From Streptomyces seoulensis (GTDB lineage: Bacteria; Actinomycetota; Actinomycetes; Streptomycetales; Streptomycetaceae), in NCBI GenBank assembly GCA_013364255.1, contig CP054936.1:310001-374000 (forward strand): a stretch of 64,000 nucleotides of DNA. Direction: 5' to 3'. A program made the position numbers and the translations under genes. Of the stretch, positions 16,616 to 23,991 are shown in pieces (position 1 is the stretch's first letter; the number at the start of each line of letters is the position of its first letter). A model generated the notes under the pieces. That model was not told the DNA's origin. It saw only the letters and a list, made by a program, of their open reading frames with translations, and did no database searches.

Positions 16616-17488
16616 TCACGGACGCGCCGGCCCCGGCGACCGGCGGTAGGCCGCCCACCGCTCGCTCGCGTCGCGCAGCTCGCCGGTCATGCGGTTCGGA
16701 TGGTGCTCCGCCACGTACCGCCAGTACCTGGCCAGTACCTCCGCGAAGGCGTCGAGCACGGCGGGCTCCGCGGCCCCCCAGGCGGGGACCAGGGAGGCGC
16801 AGCGTTCCGCCGTGTGCGGCGTGTTCCCGGCGTACACGAGCCAGACGACCCAGCAGGCCGGGTCTATCCACGCGGCGCCCCGGGTGGCGGTGGCCCAGTC
16901 GACCAGGCGGACCTGGCCGTCCGGCGTGACGAGCATGTTCGTGTGGTGCCAGTCGGTGTGCAGGAGGCTGTCGCCGCGCACCATCCGCTCTTCCGCGGGA
17001 CCGGCGAGGTACGGCGCCCAGCGCTGCTCGGCCCGGGGCACCGGCGCCTTGCGGCCGGCGACCGAGCCGAGTTCCGTCATGGCCCCGGCCACCAGGGGCA
17101 GGTCGCCGGATCCGGCGCGGTACTCGGCGCGGCGGCCCTCCAGGTGCTCGAAGCCGAGCACGTCCCAGCCGTCGGCCTCCACCCGCCACAGCAGTCGCGG
17201 GCCGAGCGGGACGACGAACGGGTTGACGGACACCTCACAGCCCTGGGCGACCGCCGCCGGGTGGTCGGTGCGCAATCCCTTGACGAACACGCGGTAGCGG
17301 CCGCTCGACACGGTCGCCGCCACGTGGCTGCTGTATCCGTCCCGCGCCGGCTCGACCCGCTCGACGGGACCGGCGTGCGACTCGATCGCGGCGACGACCG
17401 TCGCGGGCAGGTCGTCCCAACTGCCCCTCAGGGAGACCGCGCTGGGAGACAGGCCGGCGAGATCGCCGGCTACCGGGTTCGCCGTCAT
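16616..17488 (-). CDS. Aminoglycoside-phosphotransferase-family kinase (APH)
   Basis: A 290-residue small-molecule kinase. The catalytic loop LLHTDWHHTNML (HxDxxxxN pattern) and the metal-binding LVDWATATRGAAWIDPA identify the APH/choline-kinase fold. The N-terminal ATP lobe holds VFVKGLR, with the likely ATP-contacting Lys. It lies 4 bp from the ferredoxin gene in an operon of tailoring enzymes, so it is cotranscribed with biosynthesis. Two roles are plausible: self-resistance by phosphorylating the product inside the cell, or phosphorylation of an intermediate as a later leaving or protecting group. The phosphatase gene at 10164-10952 could reverse it. Confidence 0.82.
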   Translation of the reverse strand: MTANPVAGDLAGLSPSAVSLRGSWDDLPATVVAAIESHAGPVERVEPARDGYSSHVAATVSSGRYRVFVKGLRTDHPAAVAQGCEVSVNPFVVPLGPRLLWRVEADGWDVLGFEHLEGRRAEYRAGSGDLPLVAGAMTELGSVAGRKAPVPRAEQRWAPYLAGPAEERMVRGDSLLHTDWHHTNMLVTPDGQVRLVDWATATRGAAWIDPACWVVWLVYAGNTPHTAERCASLVPAWGAAEPAVLDAFAEVLARYWRYVAEHHPNRMTGELRDASERWAAYRRSPGPARP

Positions 17489-17492
17489 CCCG

Positions 17493-17687
17493 CTATTCCG
17501 AGCCCAGCGAAATGGCCAGGGCCGGACACGTGTAGGCCGCCCGGTTCACTTCGTCCCACTCCTTCTCGGGCACCGACTCGACCAGGACGACGGCGATTCC
17601 GTCCTCGTCCTGGTCGAACCATTCGGGCGCGGCCAGGACGCACTGGCCGGAACCGATACATTTATCCCTGTCCAGATGGATGCGCAC
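17493..17687 (-). CDS. [3Fe-4S] ferredoxin, P450 partner
   Basis: A 64-residue ferredoxin with start GTG 17687 after GGGAGAGG. An in-frame ATG at 17717 would overlap the P450 stop and add ten residues not normally present. The motifs CIGSGQCVLAAPEWF and TCPALAI give the three-Cys pattern of the small actinomycete ferredoxins that deliver electrons to P450s. It directly follows the P450 gene at 17711-18916 and is surely its cognate partner, though it may serve the other three P450s too. Confidence 0.92.
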   Translation of the reverse strand: MRIHLDRDKCIGSGQCVLAAPEWFDQDEDGIAVVLVESVPEKEWDEVNRAAYTCPALAISLGSE

Positions 17688-17710
17688 GGGACCTCTCCCT
17701 GGGTCGACGG

Positions 17711-18916
17711 TCACCACTTGACCGGAAGTTCATTCACCCCGTAGATGGCCAGATCGAGTTTGTAGGAGATCTGATCCACCGGGATCGCGAGTTCGAGGGT
17801 CGGAATGCGCCGGTAGAGCGTTCCGTACACCACTTGCAGCAGAACCCGCGAGAGCTGCTGTCCGAGACACTGATGCACACCGAACCCGAAAGCGAGATGG
17901 TGGCGGGCGTCGCGGTGCAGATCGAGTGCGTCGGGGTCCCCGTCGAACGCCCGCGGATCGTGGTTCGCGGTGTCGGTGGCGACGATGATGCCCTCGCCCT
18001 TGCGGATGAGGACGCCGGCGACCTCGAGATCCTCCTTGGCCACCCGGCGCCTGCCCAGGTGCGCGACGCTGAGGTAGCGCAGCAGCTCCTCGACGGCGTT
18101 CGCGATGAACGCCGGGTCCCGCGAGTCCCTGACGAGGGCGAGCTGGTCGGGATGGGTCAGCAGGGCCATCGTCCCGAGCGTGGTCATGTGCGCGGTGGCG
18201 CCGTGTCCGGCGGCCATCACCAGCAGCGCGGTGGCGATGATCTCCTCGTCCGGCAGTTCGCCGGCGCGCACCAGATGCCCGATCACGCCGTCGCCGGGCT
18301 CGGTGCGGGCCTGCCGCACGAGCGAGCCCAGCAACGCGCGCATGTCCTCGACGACCCGGGAATGCACCGCGTCGGGCGAGCCGGGCACCGCCATGATCCG
18401 GCCGAGCGCGGCGAACCGCTCGCCCTCGCTGTGGTGCACGCCGAGGACTTCGCAGATCGCCTTGGACGACATCGGAACGGCGAGGTCGGCGAACAGGTCC
18501 GCGGTGTTCCCGGCCGCCAGCATGGCGTCGACCAGTTCGTCCACGGTCCGCTGGAAGACCGGGCGCAGGGCCTCCGCCTTGCGGTGGGAGAAGTCCGCCG
18601 TCACCATGCGCCGCAGATAGGCGTGCTCAGGATCGTCGACGGTGGGCATGGAACGGTTGCGGGTGTGGAACGCCTTGGCCTGCGGCGCCGCGAACGTGTA
18701 TCCCGGCAGCCTCTGGTCGGAGCTGGCCCGTGGGTCGGTCAGCACCGCCCGGGCCTCGGCGTATCCGGTGATCAGCCAGGCCGTGCTGCCGTCCCAGATG
18801 CGCACCCGGGACACCGGTGACCTTTCGGCGAGTTCACGGAGTTCCACCGGCAGATCGAGCGGACACTGTGGCGTCCGGTCCATCGGATAAAATGGATCCT
18901 CGAGCTGGGTTGACAT
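17711..18916 (-). CDS. Cytochrome P450 with altered I-helix motif (second of four)
   Basis: A 401-residue P450, first gene of an operon with ferredoxin, kinase and aldo/keto reductase, under operator D. The heme loop AFGFGVHQCLG and ExxR (EELLRY) are intact. The I-helix reads MAAGHGATAHM where most CYP105/107-like enzymes have AGHETTA: the acidic residue is Gly and the first Thr is Ala. These residues normally support proton delivery for O2 activation; a few macrolide P450s such as EryF lack the Thr but keep the Glu. Loss of both may mean substrate-assisted catalysis, a non-hydroxylating reaction, or reduced activity. Confidence 0.92.
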   Translation of the reverse strand: MSTQLEDPFYPMDRTPQCPLDLPVELRELAERSPVSRVRIWDGSTAWLITGYAEARAVLTDPRASSDQRLPGYTFAAPQAKAFHTRNRSMPTVDDPEHAYLRRMVTADFSHRKAEALRPVFQRTVDELVDAMLAAGNTADLFADLAVPMSSKAICEVLGVHHSEGERFAALGRIMAVPGSPDAVHSRVVEDMRALLGSLVRQARTEPGDGVIGHLVRAGELPDEEIIATALLVMAAGHGATAHMTTLGTMALLTHPDQLALVRDSRDPAFIANAVEELLRYLSVAHLGRRRVAKEDLEVAGVLIRKGEGIIVATDTANHDPRAFDGDPDALDLHRDARHHLAFGFGVHQCLGQQLSRVLLQVVYGTLYRRIPTLELAIPVDQISYKLDLAIYGVNELPVKW

Positions 18917-18949
18917 GCCCTCAGTTTCACCCGGCCCGCGGATATCCGT

Positions 18950-18998
18950 AAAGTGAACTTTGGTACATCACGCTTCTTCTCGCACCGAGGTTCACCGG
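18950..18998. promoter_or_regulatory. Cluster operator D, upstream of P450-ferredoxin-kinase-AKR operon
   Basis: Half-sites at 18950-18967 (AAAGTGAACTTTGGTACA, 17 of 18) and reversed at 18981-18998 (weaker), 13 bp apart. It lies 34 bp before the P450 start codon. Only one gene starts here; the other neighbour ends at this gap. Confidence 0.65.
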
Positions 18999-19078
18999 CC
19001 GTTTGACGACCCTCGGCGTCCGGTCCGCCCGGACGGCCGTTTCCCGCACGGACCGACGCCGACAATTCCCACCGGTCT

Positions 19079-19852
19079 CTAATCGCCCGATCCGCGCAAC
19101 TCCGCCCGGGTCACCGTGGTGCGGATCGGCAGATCGAATTCACCCTTCTCGGTGTCCGGGTGCTCGTTCAGGTGTCGGCGAATCCGGTCCAGCAGGTCAT
19201 CGCGCCGCTCCTGCGGCAGCGCCAGGACGGGAGAGAGCGTCGCCATGCGCGCGACCATCGAGTCGGTCGTGCAGCGCTGGCCGTGCCGGAAGTCGGTGTG
19301 CGCCAGTTCGGTGAACAGCGGGTGCTGGCGCAGCCGGTCGGTGGGCGACGTCGTGCTGTCCCAGCCGAAGATCCGCACCAGCCCGGCGATCCAGTCGACG
19401 CGCGTGTCGTCGTCGTTCCACAGCGCCGCGACCACGCCGCCCGGGCGCAGCACCCGCGCGATCTCCGGGAAGGCCCGCTCCTGGTCGAACCAGTGGAAGG
19501 CGTTGCCGGCCAGGACGGCGTCGACCGACGCGTCGGGCAGCGGGATGTGCTCCGCCGATCCCAGGTGCGCCTCGACCCCGTCGTGGTTGCGGACGAGCTC
19601 GTCCCGCATGCGCGCGTCGGGCTCCACCGCGATCACCGTGATGCCCGCGGCGCGCAGTCCCTTGGTCAGCTGACCGGTCCCGGCGCCCAGGTCGACGACG
19701 GTCAGCCCCGACCGGCCCGCGACCGGTTCGAGCGCCCACTCGATGGCCTCCCTGGGGTAGTCCGGCCGGTGCTCGGCGTACCCGGCCGCATTCGACCCGA
19801 ACGACGTCCCCCGCTGCTGCTCATCGCCCGTATTGCCCATGAAGATTCCCAT
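19079..19852 (-). CDS. SAM-dependent methyltransferase
   Basis: A 257-residue class I methyltransferase with VVDLGAGTGQLTKGL as SAM motif I, VIAVEPDARM as motif II, AGNAFHWFDQERAFPEIARVLRPGG around motifs III-IV and an N-terminal YAEHRPDYP segment typical of the Methyltransf_11 group. The start may be ATG 19852 or ATG 19840; neither has a strong ribosome binding site. It is transcribed alone, divergent from the CitE-like gene across operator E. The WHF-type post-motif segment is related to, but less similar than, the two FETWDP methyltransferases. The methylation target is unknown. Confidence 0.85.
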   Translation of the reverse strand: MGIFMGNTGDEQQRGTSFGSNAAGYAEHRPDYPREAIEWALEPVAGRSGLTVVDLGAGTGQLTKGLRAAGITVIAVEPDARMRDELVRNHDGVEAHLGSAEHIPLPDASVDAVLAGNAFHWFDQERAFPEIARVLRPGGVVAALWNDDDTRVDWIAGLVRIFGWDSTTSPTDRLRQHPLFTELAHTDFRHGQRCTTDSMVARMATLSPVLALPQERRDDLLDRIRRHLNEHPDTEKGEFDLPIRTTVTRAELRGSGD

Positions 19853-19934
19853 TCGCTCAATGTGCCCATTTTAGGCCCGCTCGCCGACCACCCGGCCGCA
19901 AGTCCTGAGTCCTACCGCACACGGCGCCGCGCGT

Positions 19935-19982
19935 AAAGTGGACTTTGGTACACAATATTTCCCCTGCACCAAGGTTCACTTA
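19935..19982. promoter_or_regulatory. Cluster operator E, divergent methyltransferase/CitE operon
   Basis: Half-sites at 19935-19952 (AAAGTGGACTTTGGTACA, 17 of 18) and reversed at 19965-19982, 12 bp apart, in a 225-bp gap that drives two divergent transcripts. Confidence 0.68.
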
Positions 19983-20077
19983 CCTCCCCGGCACATCCCG
20001 CGTAAAAATATTCCGACATTTAGCGGCTATTCCCTGCCGAATTGTAGTGCCGCCACATTGCCCGCTTTGGGGGTGTA

Positions 20078-20983
20078 GTGCAACTTTCCGAGCCACATCA
20101 TTTCGCAGGGCAGCCGACGAGTGCGCGCTCGCTGTTCCTGAGCTATCTCTACGTTCCGGGCCACCACCAGAAGAGAATAGGCAGCGCCTATTCATCCGAT
20201 GCCGACGCGGTGGTGCTCGACCTGGAGGACGGCGTACCCGAGTCGAAGAAGAAATACGCGCGCGATCTGGTGTCCGACGTCGTCTCCGGTCCCGTCGCCA
20301 AACCCACGTTCGTCCGGGTCAATTCGCTCGCGAGCGGCTTGTGCACGGACGACGTACGCGCGGTGGCCGGCCCGGCGCTGAGCGGACTGCGGGTGCCCAA
20401 GGTGCGCGGCCTGGACGACCTGGCGCACGTCACGGGGCTGCTCACCGAGATGGGCCATCCCGCCGACGTCCACCTCCTCATCGAATCGGCCGCCGCGCTG
20501 GAGCTCGCCTACCCGCTCGCCACCGCTTCGCCCGCGGTCACGATGCTGGGACTGGGCGAGTCCGACCTGCGGGTGAACCTGGGCTGCGAACTGGACGGAC
20601 GCACGATGGACGCCGCCCGCATCCGCGTCGTCATGGCCTCGCGCGCGGCAGGACTGCCCAGTCCGTGCCAGAGCGTCTACGCCGAAGTACGCGACCCCGA
20701 GGGACTGCGGGACAGCTGCCGGCACGGCAAACGGCTCGGCTTCCTCGGGCGCATGGCCATCCATCCCGGCCAGCTGCCGGTCATCCACGACGTGTACCGT
20801 CCGACGTCCGACGAGATCGCCGAGGCGCTCGGGATCTGCGAGGCGGCCGATCGCGCCGGTGAACAGGACACCGCGGTGGTGGTGTCGGACCGTCAGCGGC
20901 TCGTCGCGCCGCCGATCGTGGCCAACGCGCGCCGGGTGCTGGAGCTGGCCCGCGCGCTGGACCTCCTCCCGGACCCGTCATGA
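20078..20983 (+). CDS. CitE-like (HpcH/HpaI family) acyl-CoA lyase, copy 1
   Basis: A 301-residue protein with a GTG start after a GGGGGTG stretch. Family landmarks: SYLYVPG near residue 22, ADAVVLDLEDGVPESKKKYAR, FVRVNS, LRVPKV, LLIESAAALE, MLGLGESDL (Mg-binding acidic pair) and GFLGRMAIHPGQ. CitE-like proteins cleave or form C-C bonds in malyl-CoA, citramalyl-CoA and similar beta-hydroxyacyl-CoA esters, or hydrolyse them. It heads an operon with a cyclase-family protein (ATGA overlap), P450, second CitE-like and PrpD-family genes. Having two CitE homologues in a PKS cluster is unusual and suggests a dedicated acyl-CoA unit. Confidence 0.87.
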   Translation: MQLSEPHHFAGQPTSARSLFLSYLYVPGHHQKRIGSAYSSDADAVVLDLEDGVPESKKKYARDLVSDVVSGPVAKPTFVRVNSLASGLCTDDVRAVAGPALSGLRVPKVRGLDDLAHVTGLLTEMGHPADVHLLIESAAALELAYPLATASPAVTMLGLGESDLRVNLGCELDGRTMDAARIRVVMASRAAGLPSPCQSVYAEVRDPEGLRDSCRHGKRLGFLGRMAIHPGQLPVIHDVYRPTSDEIAEALGICEAADRAGEQDTAVVVSDRQRLVAPPIVANARRVLELARALDLLPDPS

Positions 20984-21807
20984 CCGGTTCCGCCGGCCTC
21001 GACCGGCTGCTCGCCGTGCTGTCGGGCGGAGTGGAGGTCGTGGACCTGGCGCAGCCGCTGGTGAACGGGATGCCGTGCTCGCCCAACCATCCCGGCTTCC
21101 GCATGGCGCTGGCCCGGCGTCACGGCGACACGGTGCGCGCCGACGGCGGTTCGTCGGCCAGCGAGATCTTCACCACCGGCGGTCACGTCGGCACCCATAT
21201 CGACGCGCTCTCCCATGTCTCCCAGGACGGTCTGCTGCACGGTGGCCGGGACAGTGCGGAGGCCCAGCGCGGCGGCGCGTTCTCCGTGCACGGCATCGAC
21301 ACCGTCGCACCGATGGTGTGCCGGGCGACGCTCCTCGACGTCGCCGCGCTGCACGGCTCGGACTGTCTGCCCGCGGGCCACGGCATCACCGCCGCCGAGC
21401 TGGCCGCCGCGGCGCGGCGCGCCGGCGTCGAACCGGGCGCGGGCGAGGTCTGCCTGATCAACACCGGCTGGAGCCGCTGGTGGAACGACCCTCCCGCCTA
21501 CCTCGGCTTCGAGACCGGCGTTCCCGGGATCGCTCCGGACGCCGCTCGATGGCTGGTGGAGCGGGACATCCGCGCCGCGGGCACCGACACCATGGCCTTC
21601 GAGCAGATCCCCGCCGGACGTGGGCACTCCATCATGCCGGTGCACCGGATCATGCTCGTCGACGCCGGCGTCCACATCGTGGAGAACATGCGGTTCGACG
21701 GGCTCACCGAGGCGGCCGCGACAGAGTTCGGCTTCGTGCTGGCGCCGCTGCGCATCGTCGGCGGCACCGGATCTCCCGTTCGCCCTCTCGCACTCCTAAG
21801 CAGGTGA
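20980..21807 (+). CDS. Cyclase-family metal-dependent hydrolase (kynurenine-formamidase-like)
   Basis: A 275-residue protein of the cyclase/formamidase family (PF04199-type). The metal-binding signature HVGTHIDALSH lies near residue 68, followed by a DTMAFEQ segment and HRIMLVDAGVHIVENM, all standard for this fold. Members include kynurenine formamidase, isatin hydrolase and putative polyketide cyclases, and hydrolyse amide or lactam bonds or catalyse cyclisation. The start overlaps the CitE stop (ATGA) and the P450 gene begins 7 bp after its stop. Within this operon it may open a lactone or imide, or act on the acyl product of the CitE enzymes. Confidence 0.85.
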   Translation: MTGSAGLDRLLAVLSGGVEVVDLAQPLVNGMPCSPNHPGFRMALARRHGDTVRADGGSSASEIFTTGGHVGTHIDALSHVSQDGLLHGGRDSAEAQRGGAFSVHGIDTVAPMVCRATLLDVAALHGSDCLPAGHGITAAELAAAARRAGVEPGAGEVCLINTGWSRWWNDPPAYLGFETGVPGIAPDAARWLVERDIRAAGTDTMAFEQIPAGRGHSIMPVHRIMLVDAGVHIVENMRFDGLTEAAATEFGFVLAPLRIVGGTGSPVRPLALLSR

Positions 21808-21814
21808 GCACGCC

Positions 21815-22993
21815 ATGCCCTCCGACGACGACTTCGACCTGTTCTCCCCGCCCGGCGCGGAGAACCCCTTCACCGTCTACGACGATCTGCGCGGCGGCTG
21901 TCCCGTGGCGCACAGCTCGAAGCACGGCGGCTACTGGATCGCGACGAGCTATCAAGCGGTCGACGACGTGGCGAAGAATCCCGAGCTGTTCTCCTCCGTC
22001 TCGATCAGTGTGCCCAAGAACGCCTTCGGCGACGACCTGGCCGAGCGGCCGCCGATCACCCTGGACCCGCCGCGGCACGGCCCGTTCCGGCGCACGCTGC
22101 TCCCGGCCTTCAGCCCGCGGCAGATCAAGGCGCTGGAGCCGTCCGTCCGCGATCACGCCCGTGAGCTGCTCTCGGGGATCGTGGGCCGGGACCGCTGCGA
22201 TGCCGCGGCCGAGTACGCCAAGAAGATCCCGTCGCGCTTCATGGCACGGATGATCGGCTGTGACGACGACCGCCAGGACGAGTTCGCCGAGCAGATGCGC
22301 GCCCTGCTGGAAGCCAACGAGATGGCGGAGATCCAGGCCGCGATGGCCGTGACCCAGCCCTTCCTCGACGATCTGATCGAGCAGCGGCGCCGGAAGCCCG
22401 GCGAGGATCTGGTCAGTTGCGTGCTGTCCGCCGAGATCGACGGCCGTACCCTGACCGGTCCCGAACTGATCGGCGCCCTGGTACTGATCATCACCGCGGG
22501 CATCGACACCACGTGGAGCGCCCTCGGCAGCAGTCTGTGGCACCTGGCGCGTCATCCCGAGGACCGCAAGCGGCTCGTGGCCGATCCCGCGCTGGTGCCC
22601 ACCGCCGTGGAGGAGTTCCTGCGCGCCTTCTCCCCCGTCCAGATCGCCCGCGTCGTCACCCGCGACACCGAGTTCCACGGTGCCCGGCTCAGCGCGGGCG
22701 ATTCCATCCTGCTGGGGATGCCGTCGGCCAACCGGGACGGCGCGGAGTTCCCGTGCGCGGACCAGGTCGACATCGGCCGGGAGGTCAACCGCCATCTGGC
22801 CTTCGGGGTCGGGATCCACCGGTGCATCGGCTCTTCGGTGGCCCGGATGGAGATGCGCGTCGCCCTGGAGGAATGGCTGCGTGCGATTCCCGATTTCTCT
22901 CTCGCGCCCGGTGACGCCGTGAAATGGTCGACCGGACACGTGTGGGGCCCGCGCCGGCTGGACCTGCTGCTCGGCAGTCCGCGGGAGGAGTAG
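21815..22993 (+). CDS. Cytochrome P450 (third of four)
   Basis: A 392-residue P450 with a canonical I-helix (TAGIDTTWSAL), ExxR in EEFLRAF and heme loop AFGVGIHRCIGSSVARME. DPPRHGPFRRTLLPAFSP is the C-helix region seen in P450s that act on small acids and aromatics as well as macrolides. It is the only P450 embedded in the CitE/cyclase/PrpD operon, so it more likely oxidises the acyl building block than the finished polyketide. A 167-bp gap with no recognisable site follows before the second CitE gene. Confidence 0.92.
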   Translation: MPSDDDFDLFSPPGAENPFTVYDDLRGGCPVAHSSKHGGYWIATSYQAVDDVAKNPELFSSVSISVPKNAFGDDLAERPPITLDPPRHGPFRRTLLPAFSPRQIKALEPSVRDHARELLSGIVGRDRCDAAAEYAKKIPSRFMARMIGCDDDRQDEFAEQMRALLEANEMAEIQAAMAVTQPFLDDLIEQRRRKPGEDLVSCVLSAEIDGRTLTGPELIGALVLIITAGIDTTWSALGSSLWHLARHPEDRKRLVADPALVPTAVEEFLRAFSPVQIARVVTRDTEFHGARLSAGDSILLGMPSANRDGAEFPCADQVDIGREVNRHLAFGVGIHRCIGSSVARMEMRVALEEWLRAIPDFSLAPGDAVKWSTGHVWGPRRLDLLLGSPREE

Positions 22994-23160
22994 CGGGACA
23001 GGGAGGCGACGACCGAGGTCGCCTCCGCGGAAGTCGCGTCGCCCCGGCCCGGGCGACGCCGCCCGGGCCGGACCGCGCGCGGGCCTCGACGAGAGGGACA
23101 GGCGTTCGGCGTTCGCGGACCGCCGCCGGGCTCCGGGCGTCCCGCTGGGGAGTGGTGCTG

Positions 23161-23991
23161 GTGGAACCGATACGCAGTTGGCTCTATGTTCCCGCCCACC
23201 GGATCGAGTTGCTCGGCAAGGCCATGTCCGGGCAGACCGACGCCGTGGTGCTGGACCTGGAGGACGCGGTGCCCGCCGACGCCAAGCGGCCGGCCCGCGA
23301 CCGGGTGACCGAGGCGCTGACGCAGCGATGGCCCAAGCCGATCTGGGTGCGTGTCAACTCGCTGGAGTCGCCGTGGGGCAGGGCCGATCTGGCGGCGCTG
23401 GCCGGTTCGGCCGCCGCCGGGCTGCGGCTGCCCAAGGCCGAGGACCCGGACCTCGTGCGGGCCGCGGTCCAGGAGTCGGGGCTGGCCGTGCACGCGATCA
23501 TCGAGTCGGCGCTGGGCGTGGAGAACGCCTACCGGATCGCCACCGCCCACCCCGGGGTGGCGCTGCTCTCCCTCGGTGAGGCCGACCTCATGGCGGACCT
23601 CCGGCTCGGCGAACTCGGCGCGCTGGACTGGGCGCGTCAGCGCATCGTCAACGCCTCGCGGGCCGCCGGGCTGCCCAGTCCGCCGCTGGCCGCCTGGACC
23701 GACGTCGCGGATGTGGCCGGCCTCGCCGCGGACACCCGCGCGGCCGGCCGGCGCGGCTTCTTCGGCCGCTCGGTCCTGCACCCGACACAGGTGGGTGTGG
23801 TGAACCAGATCTTCACACCGGATCCCGGCGAAGTGGCCGCGGCCCGTGCCCGCCTCGCCGGCCAAGTGGGCCGGGACGCCGCGGCGTGGCTCGACGAACA
23901 GGGCCGATTCGTCGACGCCGCCCTCCTGGCCAACGCGCGGTGGCTGGTCGACCTCGCCGACGCGCTCGCCCGCAAGGAGGCCGACGCATGA
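23161..23991 (+). CDS. CitE-like (HpcH/HpaI family) acyl-CoA lyase, copy 2
   Basis: A 276-residue CitE homologue. I chose GTG 23161, about 8 nt after GGGGAG; GTGs at 23152 and 23155 are alternatives. The same landmarks as copy 1 are present: SWLYVPAHR, DAVVLDLEDAVPADAKRPAR, WVRVNS, LRLPKA, AIIESALGVENA, SLGEADLMADL and GFFGRSVLHPTQ. It is more typical in the N-terminal segment and lacks the 20-residue leader of copy 1. The stop overlaps the PrpD-family start (ATGA). The copies have diverged clearly, so they probably act on different acyl-CoAs or in opposite directions. Confidence 0.87.
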   Translation: MEPIRSWLYVPAHRIELLGKAMSGQTDAVVLDLEDAVPADAKRPARDRVTEALTQRWPKPIWVRVNSLESPWGRADLAALAGSAAAGLRLPKAEDPDLVRAAVQESGLAVHAIIESALGVENAYRIATAHPGVALLSLGEADLMADLRLGELGALDWARQRIVNASRAAGLPSPPLAAWTDVADVAGLAADTRAAGRRGFFGRSVLHPTQVGVVNQIFTPDPGEVAAARARLAGQVGRDAAAWLDEQGRFVDAALLANARWLVDLADALARKEADA

